Positions 42,999-54,900 of a DNA stretch of 64,000 nt are shown here, piece by piece. This DNA comes from Triticum aestivum (Eukaryota > Streptophyta > Magnoliopsida > Poales > Poaceae). Position 1 is the first letter of the stretch, and each line of letters opens with the position of its first letter. The stretch covers positions 524,277,184-524,341,183 of the forward strand of contig NC_057795.1 in the NCBI RefSeq assembly GCF_018294505.1. Direction: 5' to 3'. Position numbers and translations under genes: made by a program. The notes under the pieces are model-generated. The model saw only the letters and a program-made list of their open reading frames with translations, was not told the origin of the DNA and ran no database searches.

Positions 42999-43540
42999 TA
43001 CTGGAGAAGGTCGAGACGAGATGTGCGGGCTTGGGCGCTGGAGCTCGAGTGCGCGGAGATGGATAAGCAAAGGAGGAAGAAGGCGTAGGTAAAAAGGTGG
43101 ATCCTTATCCCCTTATATATGGGCGGACGAAGACTATGCGTCCCCACCGGCCTGGTAAAACTCGCTCATCTCCCAAGCGCCACCATCAATGGCGCGGTTG
43201 GGTTACCCACGTCCGTATTGATGAGAATCCCGGAATAAGGGGAACACGATCTCTGCTTCGACAAGACGTGCCAAGGAAACCGCTTCGCTAAATGCACTGA
43301 GGTGGTATAATAAAAAAAGATTCAAGTAAAGGCTTGGTAGTGGCGTGACGTCATGCCACAAAATACGTGAGTAGATTGAACTTGTGTACATATATTTCTC
43401 TCTATGGTGGAATGTGGAATTTATTTTGCAGAGCCGGACACTATCCTCGTGTTCACAATCTTCTATGAATTATTCGGAGGAGGAACCCGCCTTGCAATGC
43501 CGAACAATATGCGCGCCGGACTCATCGTTATTGAAGCCTG
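42999..43540. other. Upstream region of the antisense gene and E5 3' spacer
   Basis: Holds the TATA box of the antisense gene at 43112-43120. The rest (43140-43540) is non-coding E5 sequence leading to the PPT. Confidence 0.65.
43112..43120 (-). promoter_or_regulatory. TATA box of the antisense gene
   Basis: The minus strand reads ATATATAAG, about 115 nt upstream of ATG 42998 and 42 nt upstream of ATG 43070. A start about 30 nt downstream would be near 43083, outside the LTRs, giving an independent promoter. Confidence 0.6.
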
Positions 43541-43553
43541 GTTCAGGGGCTAC
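43541..43553 (+). other. E5 polypurine tract
   Basis: GTTCAGGGGCTAC directly before the 3' LTR. Similar CAGGGGCT motifs occur at 38886, 39289 and 41108. Confidence 0.7.
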
Positions 43554-43839
43554 TGAGGGAGTCCTGGACTAGGGGGTGTCTGGACAGCCGGACTATCATC
43601 GTCAGCCGGACTCCAAGACTATGAAGATACAAGATTGAAGACTTCGTCCCATGTCCGGATGGGACTTTCCTTGGCGTGGAAGGCAAGCTTGGTGATACGG
43701 ATATGTAGATCTCCTACCATTGTAACCGACTCTGTGTAACCCTAGCCCTCTCCGGTGTCTATATAAACCGGAGGGTTTTAGTCCGTAGGACAACAACCAT
43801 TACAACAATCATACCATAGGCTAGCTTCTAGGGTTTAGC
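43554..43839 (+). repeat. E5 3' LTR, first part
   Basis: Aligns to 34935-35220 and ends in TTAGC (43835-43839), the TSD of E6. Confidence 0.94.
43835..43839. repeat. E6 target-site duplication, left (TTAGC)
   Basis: Partner 56052-56056. The 5' LTR of E5 shows the empty site GGGTTTAGCCTCC. Confidence 0.95.
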
Positions 43840-46800
43840 TGTCACATCCCTAGTTCTGACAATGCCAATTGCATGCATTAGAGTGTTGCACCATGTTTAA
43901 ATTTCATTTAAATTTGAAATGGGGATTGTTGAAACCCTAGCACCAAATGAAATTTAACTAGGTTCAATAAATATATTTTCAATAACCCAGAATGCCCTTT
44001 GGAAATGTTCATAATTTCTGTTAAAGGTGAAAACCTCTTCCAAAAATGATGAACATATTTATAGGCTATTCCTGGATTTTTGAATTAAATTATATAGTAT
44101 TTGCATTTGGGCATTTAATTGCTAATAATATTTTAAATGCTCAAATAATCACAAACTGAAATGTTTACTGTTGGAAATATTCCAAACAGTGGCCACAGTC
44201 AGTTGCATGATTTTTGGAAATGCTCTGGCATTTTTAATAAATCCAAACACAATTACAGAAAATAGAAAACAGTAACTAAAATAGAAATAAAAGAAAAAGA
44301 ACAGAGACTACCTGGCCTCACCCGTGCAGCCACCAGCCGGCCCAGCTTCCCCCCCCTGGCCGGCCCAGCCCACCCGCGCCTTCCCTGTCGTCTTCCTCCT
44401 CGGACAGAAGGACGAGGGCGTGTGCCCGACGCTCGCCGGCACGCGCGCGCGCCACCTCCCCCCCTGCTGGCCACCTCCTGCTTCCCCCGGACTCCCTCGA
44501 TGCCCCGGACGAAGCCACGCAGCTGCCCCGCACCGCTCTCACTCTCCCTCGCCCTCCTCTTCTCCCCCTGCTCTCTCTCCCTCTCACCCGAGAACCACCG
44601 CCGCCGCCGACGGGCATCACCGTAGCCACTGGCCTCCCCTCGCCTCCCCGACCCGCTTCCGAGCTCCGCCACAACCCCCTCCACCTCCTCGTTGAGCTAC
44701 GGACCTCCCGGACGTGCTGCAACGCCGCCACCATCGCCGTTTCCGTCGCCGGCCACCGAAGTTCGCCGCGGTCAATTCGCCACCTCCGCCGCCTCCCCGA
44801 GACCACCGAGCTGCTCATCGACCTCGCTGTGAGCTCCTCTTCCATTTCCCCTTCTCCCCGCGCTCGTTCCCGCACTCCAGCCGCCTTCTCACCGGAGCCG
44901 ATTGCTCCTCGCCGCCGGTCATGGCGCTGCCGTGGCCAGGGTCACCCCAGCTAGCGCCCGAGCACGTTACCGAGTTCGCCGCCCTCCCAGGAGCCCACAG
45001 AGCCTTTCCGTTTCCCCTCTAGTGCACCGCAGCTCCGTGTTCGACCTTGGCTGAACTCCGGCGGCCACCTAGGTCGACGCCGGCGCCGATTCCAGCCGCC
45101 CCGACCCCAACCGACTCCACAGGAAGACGCGGCGCCCTCCCAGCTACCCGTAGAGCCTCTCCGCCGCCTGAATGGTCGCCGGAGGAGCGATCCCGAAGCC
45201 CTCCGCCGTGCCTGTTGCCGCCGGCGTTGAGCCGCCGGCCTGTTTGGGCCATTTGACCGGGGTTTGACCTCCCCCTGTGTCACTGACATGCGGGACCAGC
45301 CCGCCTAATTAATCTAGGTTAGTTTAAATTAAAACGCTAACTAACCCAGTTAGTTAGGTTAGTCACTGACACGGAGGACCCACTGGTCAGTTTGACCTGG
45401 GCTGCCCGTTGACTCGCTTACGTCATGCTGACGTAGTGCTGACGCAGTAAATTCTTTTCTGGATTTATTTTTATATAGGAAATTCCAGAAAATGCCTAAA
45501 ACTTCTAAAAATCATAGAAAATTAACCGTAACTCCAAATTAAATAATTTATATATGAAAAATTATCAGAAAAATTCAAGGAATCCATCTGTACCATTTTC
45601 ATGCATGTTAGAACAACTTATAGCTGCTGTTTAGCACAAATCATATAAATGGCATTTGAATAATCACATATGGAGTTTGAATTTGAATCTTGTATTCAAA
45701 CCAACTTCATTTAATCTGTTGCTAGTTGCATTAGCCCAAAACACATTCATATTGCCATGTCATAGCATGCATCATATTGTGCATTGCATTGATTGTGTTT
45801 CTTCTGTGTTTGCCGGTGTTGTTCCCCCTCGGTAGACGCTGTATCGACGATGTGATCGTTGACACTGAGGAAGACTCAATGCTATCTTCAGAAGTGCCAG
45901 GCAAGCAAAACCCCCTTGTTCATTCCGATAAAATCCCACTCTCTCGCTCCTGCTCTCTTTTACTGCATTAGGACAACACCGATTCATCTGTTACTTGCTG
46001 CGGTAGCTGAACCCCTTTATCCTTTGCATGACCTGTCATTGCCACAGTAAATAGATGAAACCCACTAGCATGAGTAGGAGTTGTTTGAGCCCTGATGTGC
46101 CTACTCATTCATGTTTGTTTGTCATGCCTGCTATTGCTTAGAGTTGAGTCAGGTCTGATTCATCGGAGATGAATCAGAGGTGTGTGAACATGTCCTACTG
46201 TGTGTGAGCTAAGCGTGTGAACACGATTTGGTAAAGGTAGCGGTGAGAGGCCATGTAGGAGTACATGATGGGTTGTCTCATTGCAGCCGTCCTCAGGAAC
46301 TGAGTTCTGTGTTTGTGATCCATGATTCAGCTACTACCACGCATTGGGCCCGAAACCAATGGACCCTCTCGGCTTCTTAATCACCCTTGTCCTCTGTCCA
46401 GGAGTTGCAAGTAGTTTCTGGTGTTTGTAGTATGCTGGAGGCCGTGGACAGCGCTGACCGTAGGGGTGGGCTGTGATGCGGTAGGCACGTGGCCGGGTAA
46501 ACCGGGCGCCCGTTTGGTGTCACGGAACCCTGTTCACATCGTTTGGGGCTGTGAGCGAAACTCCGGCCGGATCTCCTCATGGATGGAACCCGAATAGGCG
46601 ATAAACCTGGACTAGAGACTTGAGTGTTTAGGCAGGCCGTGGCCGACACCCACGTTGGGCTTCCGCTTGAAGGTTGCCGAGTACATGTCGTGTAAACGGC
46701 GGTAAGTGGTGAGAGCGTGTGTGAAGAAGTACACCCCTGCAGGGTTAATATGATCTATTCGAATAGCCGTGTCCGCGGAAAAGGACTTCTGGGTTGCTTA

Positions 46801-47956
46801 TATCAGTTCATAGACAAGTGAAAGTGGATACTCTAAAATACGCAAGATAAGCGTGAGTGCTATGGATGGCGTTCTCGTAGGGAGACGGGAGCGGATCCAT
46901 AGTGGTGTATTGATATGGTGAATATGTGGACTCGTGTGCGCCACCTCAAAAGAGTCGCTTGCAGTCGTAGTTTAGGATAGCCACCGAGTCAAAGCTGGCT
47001 TGCTGCAGTCAAACCCCACCACCCCTTGTTGATAATGATGCATATGTAGTTAGTTCTGATGTAAGTCTTGCTGGGTACATTTGTACTCACGTTTGCCTAT
47101 TTTATGTTTTTGCAGAGAGACTTCAGTCTCACTAGTAGTTCGCGTGGACTTCGACGTTTAGCTTGTTACCTCAGCTACGATCTTGTGCCCTCGGCAGGAT
47201 CTGGTAGATAGTCAGGCTTCTCAGCCTTTTTCATTTATAGATGTCTGTACTCAGACATGATAGCTTCCGCTTGTGCTTTGACTTGTATGCTCTGATTGTT
47301 GGGTCATGAGACCCATGTTTGTAATATCTCGCTCCTCGGAGCCTATTGAATAAATACTTGAGTCGTAGAGTCATGTTGTGATGCCATGTTGTATTTGCAC
47401 ATATCGAGCATATTGTGTGTATGTTATTGAAATGCTTGGTATGTGTGGGATCTGACCATCTAGTTGTTTATCTTTAGTAGCCTCTCTTACCGGGAAATGT
47501 CTCCTAGTGTTTCACTGAGCCATGGTAGCTTGCTACTGCTCCGGAACACTTAGGCTGGCCGGCATGTGTCCTTCTTCGTTCCTGTGTCTGTCCCTTCGGG
47601 GAAATGTCACGCGATGAATACCGGAGTCCTGTTAGCCCGCTACAGCCCGGTTCACCGGAGTCCTGCTAGCCCAGTGCTACAGCCTGGATCCACTCGCTGA
47701 TGACCGACACGTTCGATGCTGGGTCATGGATGCCTGTCCCTGTAAGTCTGTGCCACTTTGGGTTTACGACTAGTCATGTCAGCCCGGGCTCTTATCATAT
47801 GGATGCTAGCGACACTATCATATACGTGAGCCAAAAGGCGCAAACGGTCCCGGGCAAAGGTAAGGCGACACCCGTGGGAATACCGTGCGTGAGGCCGCAA
47901 AGTGATATGAGGTGTTACATGCTAGATCGATGTGGCATCGAGTCGGGGTCCTGACA
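43840..47956 (+). repeat. E6 5' LTR (4117 bp)
   Basis: TGTCACATCCC to GGTCCTGACA. It contains an AT-rich first 450 bp, a very GC-rich block (about 44310-45270), an AT-rich stretch, then mixed sequence. The Pro/Arg-rich ORFs in the GC block recur unchanged in the other LTR and are not considered genes. Confidence 0.94.
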
Positions 47957-47960
47957 GCGT

Positions 47961-47972
47961 TGGTATCAGAGC
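47961..47972 (+). other. E6 primer-binding site (tRNA-Met type)
   Basis: TGGTATCAGAGC, 4 nt after the LTR. Confidence 0.92.
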
Positions 47973-49529
47973 TTGACTGCCTGTAGGATTACCAAGCCAA
48001 ACTGGTCGAAGTTGAGTCTAGAAATTCTTTAGTTATATAAGGGAATTGATTGTGGGATGGAACGTAAGGCTCTTTTTACTCCTTATACCTCATGCCCTTC
48101 TGATCTGAGTCATCTTATCTTTCCTACGGGGATTAAGAACTAGGCTTCTCTTCTTTCTATCAGGATCACGTGTTACTAATCCGTAGACTTATAAGATTGT
48201 TGGATTTAAGCTTGAGTTCAGTTTCTACTACTTCCGTATGTTAATTGTTGATCTCGAAACCTTGATATTGTGTTTCTGAGTGGTTATGCCACCATTTTTG
48301 TGAATGTCTCAAATCTTTTCTGAGCATTTACAGTCGTTATGCTGTCCGAGTCATTCCAGGTTTCTAAATAGTCTGATGCATTTGCAAAATCCTTTCCCTC
48401 TAGTTTCGATGCTCCTTTATGCCAGCTCAATCACACTAATTGTTGAGTTGAGGTATTCTATTGCCTTGACCTTATGTTGGAGTTACTATTATGACCCTAG
48501 GTGTCTCAGGGGATCATCCAGTAGTCTAGCCATGATTTATGTTCCAGTGTGATGACTCTGGCCGTCATTATCGAAGCATCCCGTGATGCCATTTAGTAGT
48601 AGGTATTCTATCCCTGGGTTTTGAACCCGAGATTCACCCTACCTACTTCATGTTGATAGTAATTGCTAGTTCCCTTAGGTTATTAGTAACCTTTACAGCA
48701 GTTCTCGAGGTCCGTGGTATATCCTTCTTCCAAATACCATGAACCACTTACGGCAAGAGTTTGTTGGATCAAAAGATCACAACAGGAGTGCTCTCGATGG
48801 GTTCTCCATTCATAATTGTGACTCTGCCAGTTCTACTTTTCCGCATGGATTGTCCGGAAGAAATATGTTGAACTCGTTCGACATGCTAATCTATGCATTC
48901 ACAACTCAGAAAATCATATGTTCCTTTGAGTTGTCCCTCCTTAGTTGCATTCTGACCTTCGTCTATCAATTGATAGTCAAGAGTATGCATGCATTCGTTT
49001 ACCGATGCCTATTACCCTTATGGTCCGTCAAGCCATTCTGTCCTGAATGACTTGGAGAAACAAACTCCAGTACCTCATCCATACCTAGGATTGGGTCAAA
49101 GTAGTTGTATTCCGCAGATCAAATGCCAACCCAGCTTTTGGTTCTGTTCTACCTTGGAGTATCACCCCCTTTATGTCAGGATCTTCATGAGAATTGCTCC
49201 AGCCCTTGTGAATTCTTGACGTAGTGATACTTCTCGCCATCCTTTTCATTTCTCGCTTCCGTGTTGTTGCAACCGGAGCGCCGACAAGTGAATCGTGATG
49301 TGTGAACTCCATACTCCTAGCAACCCCGTTGCTTGGTAGTTAAAGGACAATAATTTCATTCTTAGCATGTTGGTTATCGAATCATCATTCTAAGATTGAT
49401 CGTGCTACCTAGTCCATTCTCCTGGTTCACTCCTCGATCGATGAGTTAGGATTATTTCAAGTCCTCACTCATTTGATCATACCGTCTTGCCCTCAAAAGC
49501 GAGATTGTTCTCGAGCTTAGTAACATACG
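47973..49529 (+). other. E6 internal region, gag side, unrecognisable
   Basis: By position this was leader and gag. Only short ORFs remain and I could not recognise gag blocks or a zinc knuckle. Confidence 0.6.
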
Positions 49530-50720
49530 GTGGTTCGTGATTTTCTGAATGTCTTCTCGGAAGTATCACCAGGTCGTCACCTGACCGTTATGTTGAGCTC
49601 GTGATCAAGTTGGTTTCTTGTGAACCACCCTTTCTCCAAGAATCTGTGTTGGATATCCCGGAGCTAGTTGGTTAAGCTAGACAACAACTTGGAGAGTTGG
49701 AAGATAAAAGCTTGCCTAACTTAGTTCATTTTCAAAAGGGATATCTTGTGTTGTGTGTGTTGAAGAAAGATGATATCTTCATCGATTGGTCCCTGTGATC
49801 AGTTGCTGGACCTACTGTCTTATCAATCCTTTGATTTGAGTGTAGGCTATCGTCAAATCAAATTAGTACCAACGATATTCGTAATGTTGTCTTACTCGTG
49901 GTTGATCCCTCGAGCATACACCATTATATCTTTTGGTCTGACCAATGCTATCACCTTGTTCACTTAACTATGGAATTCCTTTTAAAAGGAAACCCGGATG
50001 AATTGTTGTTGAGCCCATTGACAACATCCTTATCTCCTCCATGATTTTGTTGGACATTAAGCTAGTGTTGGAAATTTTTGAAAGCATTTTCTTCATGCTA
50101 GCTCATGAAGTATTTGTTGATGAAAGGAGTGACTTCCTTTTATACACGTGCATTTTGATGTAAGTTGCCGTCGTGAATTCGAGAAAGATTGTTTTGTTTC
50201 TTTTGGAATCATCCCAAATCAGTCATGCACGTGCGAAGAATTCTGTGGTCTGATAGACTGATCATCTTCATTCCATAGGTATATCCTAGCACACCAAGCC
50301 ACTGATTGACTTGTTCAAGGAAAAGAAGTCTATGCTTGGGATCTAATCCATGGACTTGCGTAAAGACTTCGATATCCTCGATGATGGTTCCCACCTGAAC
50401 TCGGTAGTGTTTTATTATAAGACTACTACGTGGCCATGCTTGTCTGGGACAACGTGTTCACATGTTTGTAGCAGAACCAGCTCATGTTTTGGAGCTTGCT
50501 ATCGTAGTTCATTTCCCGAGAATCTCGCAACGTCATCTCGTCGATTTGTGTTGCAAACTTTCATTTTTCTTCCTAGACTCGATGGGTCTGGAATATCCTG
50601 ACACCAACCAGATCTGAATCTCAGGCAGATATGATGGTTGGAACATTTCCCAAGAACTATAATATTGGTCCCTCGATAACCGGTAAAGTGGATGTCGTGG
50701 CCAACACACCCAGCCGGAAG
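49530..50720 (+). pseudogene. E6 fossil protease-RT-RNase H
   Basis: Short blocks in several frames follow the exact order of a Gypsy pol: VVRDFLNVFSE (49530), PDRYVELVIKLV (49580-49615), SFDLSVGYRQIKL (49827-49865), SFGLTNA (49929-49949), VVEPIDNILISS (50005-50040, the site of the catalytic IDD, now IDN), KPLIDLFKEKK (50296-50328), AHVLELAIVVH (50480-50512) and GKVDVVANTPSRK (50682-50720, RNase H end). Compare the intact versions in E1. Many indels and stops lie between them, and one catalytic Asp is lost. Confidence 0.7.
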
Positions 50721-51891
50721 ACCTGTTATTATAATATCTTGATTGAGGAAGTTGGCCACCTCCCCATAGGGATTTCGTAGGATTTACTCCCTAGTTGCCC
50801 CTATGGATTTTGAGATCCCGAAGTCCGACCTTTTACTTGATGTTCTAGATATCAAACCATATCTATGGATGGGATTACGCTAGCACATCAAGGAGAACAT
50901 TAGAAGCGGAGTGCTAAATGTCTCTCGGTCGATCATCCAGATTTTATTTCCTTGGCCTCGCTAAGGGTGAAATCTGAGAAGGTGTTATCTTCCTTTGCAT
51001 CTGCATCCTCCATCATCATTCATCATGGTAGCAAGTTGTGTTGCCGGACCCTTGACACGGATGTTGGTAAAACCTTGATGAATATGGAAATGCTCAAGTT
51101 CTTGAGAGCACGCACAAGCGCTATGTGTTATCATCGGCACTAGCTGGGTTTGCTCTCAGTTTCCTCGGCAATGCTATGATCTTTTCAAACAGTGAATTCA
51201 CTTTCTATTGTTGGGTTCTTCCCCAGTTACCAGAATCATTCCCAGCATTTGCATTTTGTTCCCAGCTTGCACCGCCAATGTGCCATTCTACCATGGGTCT
51301 CTTCCATTTCCGGTGATAAGCAAAATTCATCAATTATGTTGTCTTCAACAAGGTAATCCACATCATCCAAGTTTGAGTATGCCATTCTACCGACCCCCTC
51401 CAAACGATTGCTGTGATTTGCCTTAGGCTGATATAGAGAGTCTCAATGATCTCTATATCAAAAGTAATTCTTTTTGCCACTTAAGATAATAATCTACGAA
51501 TCACCCTCCTCCAGGATGTTTCGTCGTGGTATCATGGCAACTCAACTCCTCGCTACGTTGACAATCGTTTACCACCTTCCTAGGTGTGGAATTGTTGTCT
51601 ACCTAGTGAACCTTCGTCATCCGTTTCTTTCCACCCCTCTTGATGTGTATCTCGTGTCTCAACCGAGAGATGTTGCTATGTCTCATTCCGCGAGTTAATC
51701 CTGAGTTGTTCGACCTTCGAGAAGAACCATTCTTTTAGGATCTTTCCTTTCCTCTCATTGTCATGTTAGTTGGAGTTCTCAGAGCAAGACGACAAGATAA
51801 TAATGGTGAATGAATCAACGTTCAACTGAAGTGCACCCTGGATCGCGAAAATTATACTAGTTGCGTTTACCTTTCACCTTACCCTACGCTT
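50721..51891 (+). other. E6 internal region, integrase side, unrecognisable
   Basis: By position this should be integrase; no DDE blocks were found by eye. Confidence 0.5.
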
Positions 51892-51929
51892 GAATCTCGA
51901 GACGAGATTCTTGTTTAGTGGGGGTGAGT
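51892..51929 (+). other. E6 pre-PPT inverted repeat and polypurine tract
   Basis: GAATCTCG-AGA-CGAGATTC (51892-51910), then TAGTGGGGGTGAGT (51916-51929) directly before the LTR. Confidence 0.75.
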
Positions 51930-54900
51930 TGTCACATCCCTAGTTCTGACAATGCCTATTGCATGCATTAGAGTGTTGCACCATGTTTAAATTTCATTTA
52001 AATTTGAAATGGGGATTGTTGAAACCCTAGCACCAAATGAAATTTAACTAGGTTCAATAAATATATTTTCAATAACCCAGAATGCCCTTTGGAAATGTTC
52101 ATAATTTCTGTTAAAGGTGAAAACCTCTTCCAAAAATGATGAACATATTTATAGGCTATTCCTGGATTTTTGAATTAAATTATATAGTATTTGCATTTGG
52201 GCATTTAATTGCTAATAATATTTTAAATGCTCAAATAATCACAAACTGAAATGTTTACTGTTGGAAATATTCCAAACAGTGGCCACAGTCAGTTGCATGA
52301 TTTTTGGAAATGCTCTGGCATTTTTAATAAATCCAAACACAATTACAGAAAATAGAAAACAGTAACTAAAATAGAAATAAAAGAAAGAACAGAGAACTTA
52401 CCTGGCCTCACCCGTGCAGCCCACCAGCCGGCCCAGCTTCCCCCCCTGGCCGGCCCAGCCCACCCGCGCCTTCCCTGTCGTCTTCCTCCTCGGACAGAAG
52501 GACGAGGGCGTGTGCCCGACGCTCGCCGGCACGCGCGCGCGCCACCTCCCCCCCTGCTGGCCACCTCCTGCTTCCCCCGGACTCCCTCGATGCCCCGGAC
52601 GAAGCCACGCAGCTGCCCCGCACCGCTCTCACTCTCCCTCGCCCTCCTCTTCTCCCCCTGCTCTCTCTCCCTCTCACCCGAGAACCACCGCCGCCGCCGA
52701 CGGGCATCACCGTAGCCACTGGCCTCCCCTCGCCTCCCCGACCCGCTTCCGAGCTCCGCCACAACCCCCTCCACCTCCTCGTTGAGCTACGGACCTCCCG
52801 GACGTGCTGCAACGCCGCCACCATCGCCGTTTCCGTCGCCGGCCACCGAAGTTCGCCGCGGTCAATTCGCCACCTCCGCCGCCTCCCCGAGACCACCGAG
52901 CTGCTCATCGACCTCGCTGTGAGCTCCTCTTCCATTTCCCCTTCTCCCCGCGCTCGTTCCCGCACTCCAGCCGCCTTCTCACCGGAGCCGATTGCTCCTC
53001 GCCGCCGGTCATGGCGCTGCCGTGGCCAGGGTCACCCCAGCTAGCGCCCGAGCACGTTACCGAGTTCGCCGCCCTCCCAGGAGCCCACAGAGCCTTTCCG
53101 TTTCCCCTCTAGTGCACCGCAGCGACGCGTTCAACCTTGGCCGAACTCCGGCGGCCACCTAGGTCGACGCCGGCGCCGATTCCGGCCGCCCCGACCCCAA
53201 CCGACTCCACAGGAAGACGCGGCGCCCTCCCAGCTACCCGTAGAGCCTCTCCGCCGCCCGAATGGTCGCCGGAGGAGCGATCCCGAAGCCCTCCGCCGTG
53301 CCTGTTGCCGCCGGCGTTGAGCCGCCGGCCTGTTTGGGCCATTTGACCGGGGTTTGACCTCCCCCTGTGTCACTGACATGCGGGACCAGCCCGCCTAATT
53401 AATCTAGGTTAGTTTAAATTAAAACGCTAACTAACCCAGTTAGTTAGGTTAGTCACTGACACGGAGGACCCACTGGTCAGTTTGACCTGGGCTGCCCGTT
53501 GACTCGCTTACGTCATGCTGACGTAGTGCTGACGCAGTAAATTCTTTTCTGGATTTATTTTTATATAGGAAATTCCAGAAAATGCCTAAAACTTCTAAAA
53601 ATCATAGAAAATTAACCGTAACTCCAAATTAAATAATTTATATATGAAAAATTATCAGAAAAATTCAAGGAATCCATCTGTACCATTTTCATGCATGTTA
53701 GAACAACTTATAGCTGCTGTTTAGCACAAATCAATAAATGGCATTTGAATAATCACATATGGAGTTTGAATTTGAATCTTGTATTCAAACCAACTTCATT
53801 TAATCTGTTGCTAGTTGCATTAGCCCAAAACACATTCATTTTGCCATGTCATGAGCATGCATCATATTGTGCATTGCATTGATTGTGTTCTTCTGTGTTT
53901 GCCGGTATTTGTCCCCTCTCGATAGACGTGATACCGATGATGTGATCGTTGACACTGATGAAGACTCAATGTTATCTTCAGAAGTGCCAGGCAAGCAAAA
54001 CCCCCTTGTTCATTCCGATACAATCCTACTCTCTCGCTCCTGCTCTCTTTTACTGCATTAGGACAACACCGATTCATCTGTTACTTGCTGCGGTAGCTGA
54101 ACCCCTTTATCCTTTGCATGACCTGTCATTGCCACAGTAAATAGATGAAACCCACTAGCATGAGTAGGAGTTGTTTGAGCCCTGATGTGCCTACTCATTC
54201 ATGTTTGTTTGTCATGCCTGCTATTGCTTAGAGTTGAGTCAGGTCTGATTCATCGGGGATGAATCAGAGGTGTGTGAACATGTCCTACTGTGTGTGAGCT
54301 AAGTGTGTGAACACGATTTGGTAAAGGTAGCGGTGAGAGGCCATGTAGGAGTACATGGTGGGTTGTCTCATTGCAGCCGTCCTCAGGAACTGAGTTCTGT
54401 GTTTGTGATCCATGATTCAGCTACTACCACGCATTGGGCCCGAAACCAATGGACCCTCTCGGCTTCTTAATCACCCTTGTCCTCTGTCCAGGAGTTGCAA
54501 GTAGTTTCTGGTGTTTGTAGTATGCTGGAGGCCGTGGACAGCGCTGACCGTAGGGGTGGGCTGTGATGCGGTAGGCACGTGGCCGGGTAAACCGGGCGCC
54601 CGTTTGGTGTCACGGAACCCTGTTCACATCGTTTGGGGCTGTGAGCGAAACTCCGGCCGGATCTCCTCATGGATGGAACCCGAATAGGCGATAAACCTGG
54701 ACTAGAGACTTGAGTGTTTAGGCAGGCCGTGGCCGACACCCACGTTGGGCTTCCGCTTGAAGGTTGCCGAGTACATGTCGTGTAAACGGCGGTAAGTGGT
54801 GAGAGCGTGTGTGAAGAAGTACACCCCTGCAGGGTTAACATCATCTATTCGAATAGCCGTGTCCGCGGAAAAGGACTTCTGGGTTGCTTATATCAGTTCA

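Noticed and set aside
40130..43092. Plus-strand ORFs of up to 207 codons opposite the antisense gene
   Set aside because: They are GC-rich shadows of the minus-strand exons. The minus reading has spliceable exons, conserved domains and a TATA box.
44253..45289. Long Arg/Pro-rich ORFs on both strands, repeated at 52343-53379
   Set aside because: They lie in the GC-rich block of the two E6 LTRs, overlap in several frames and are low complexity.
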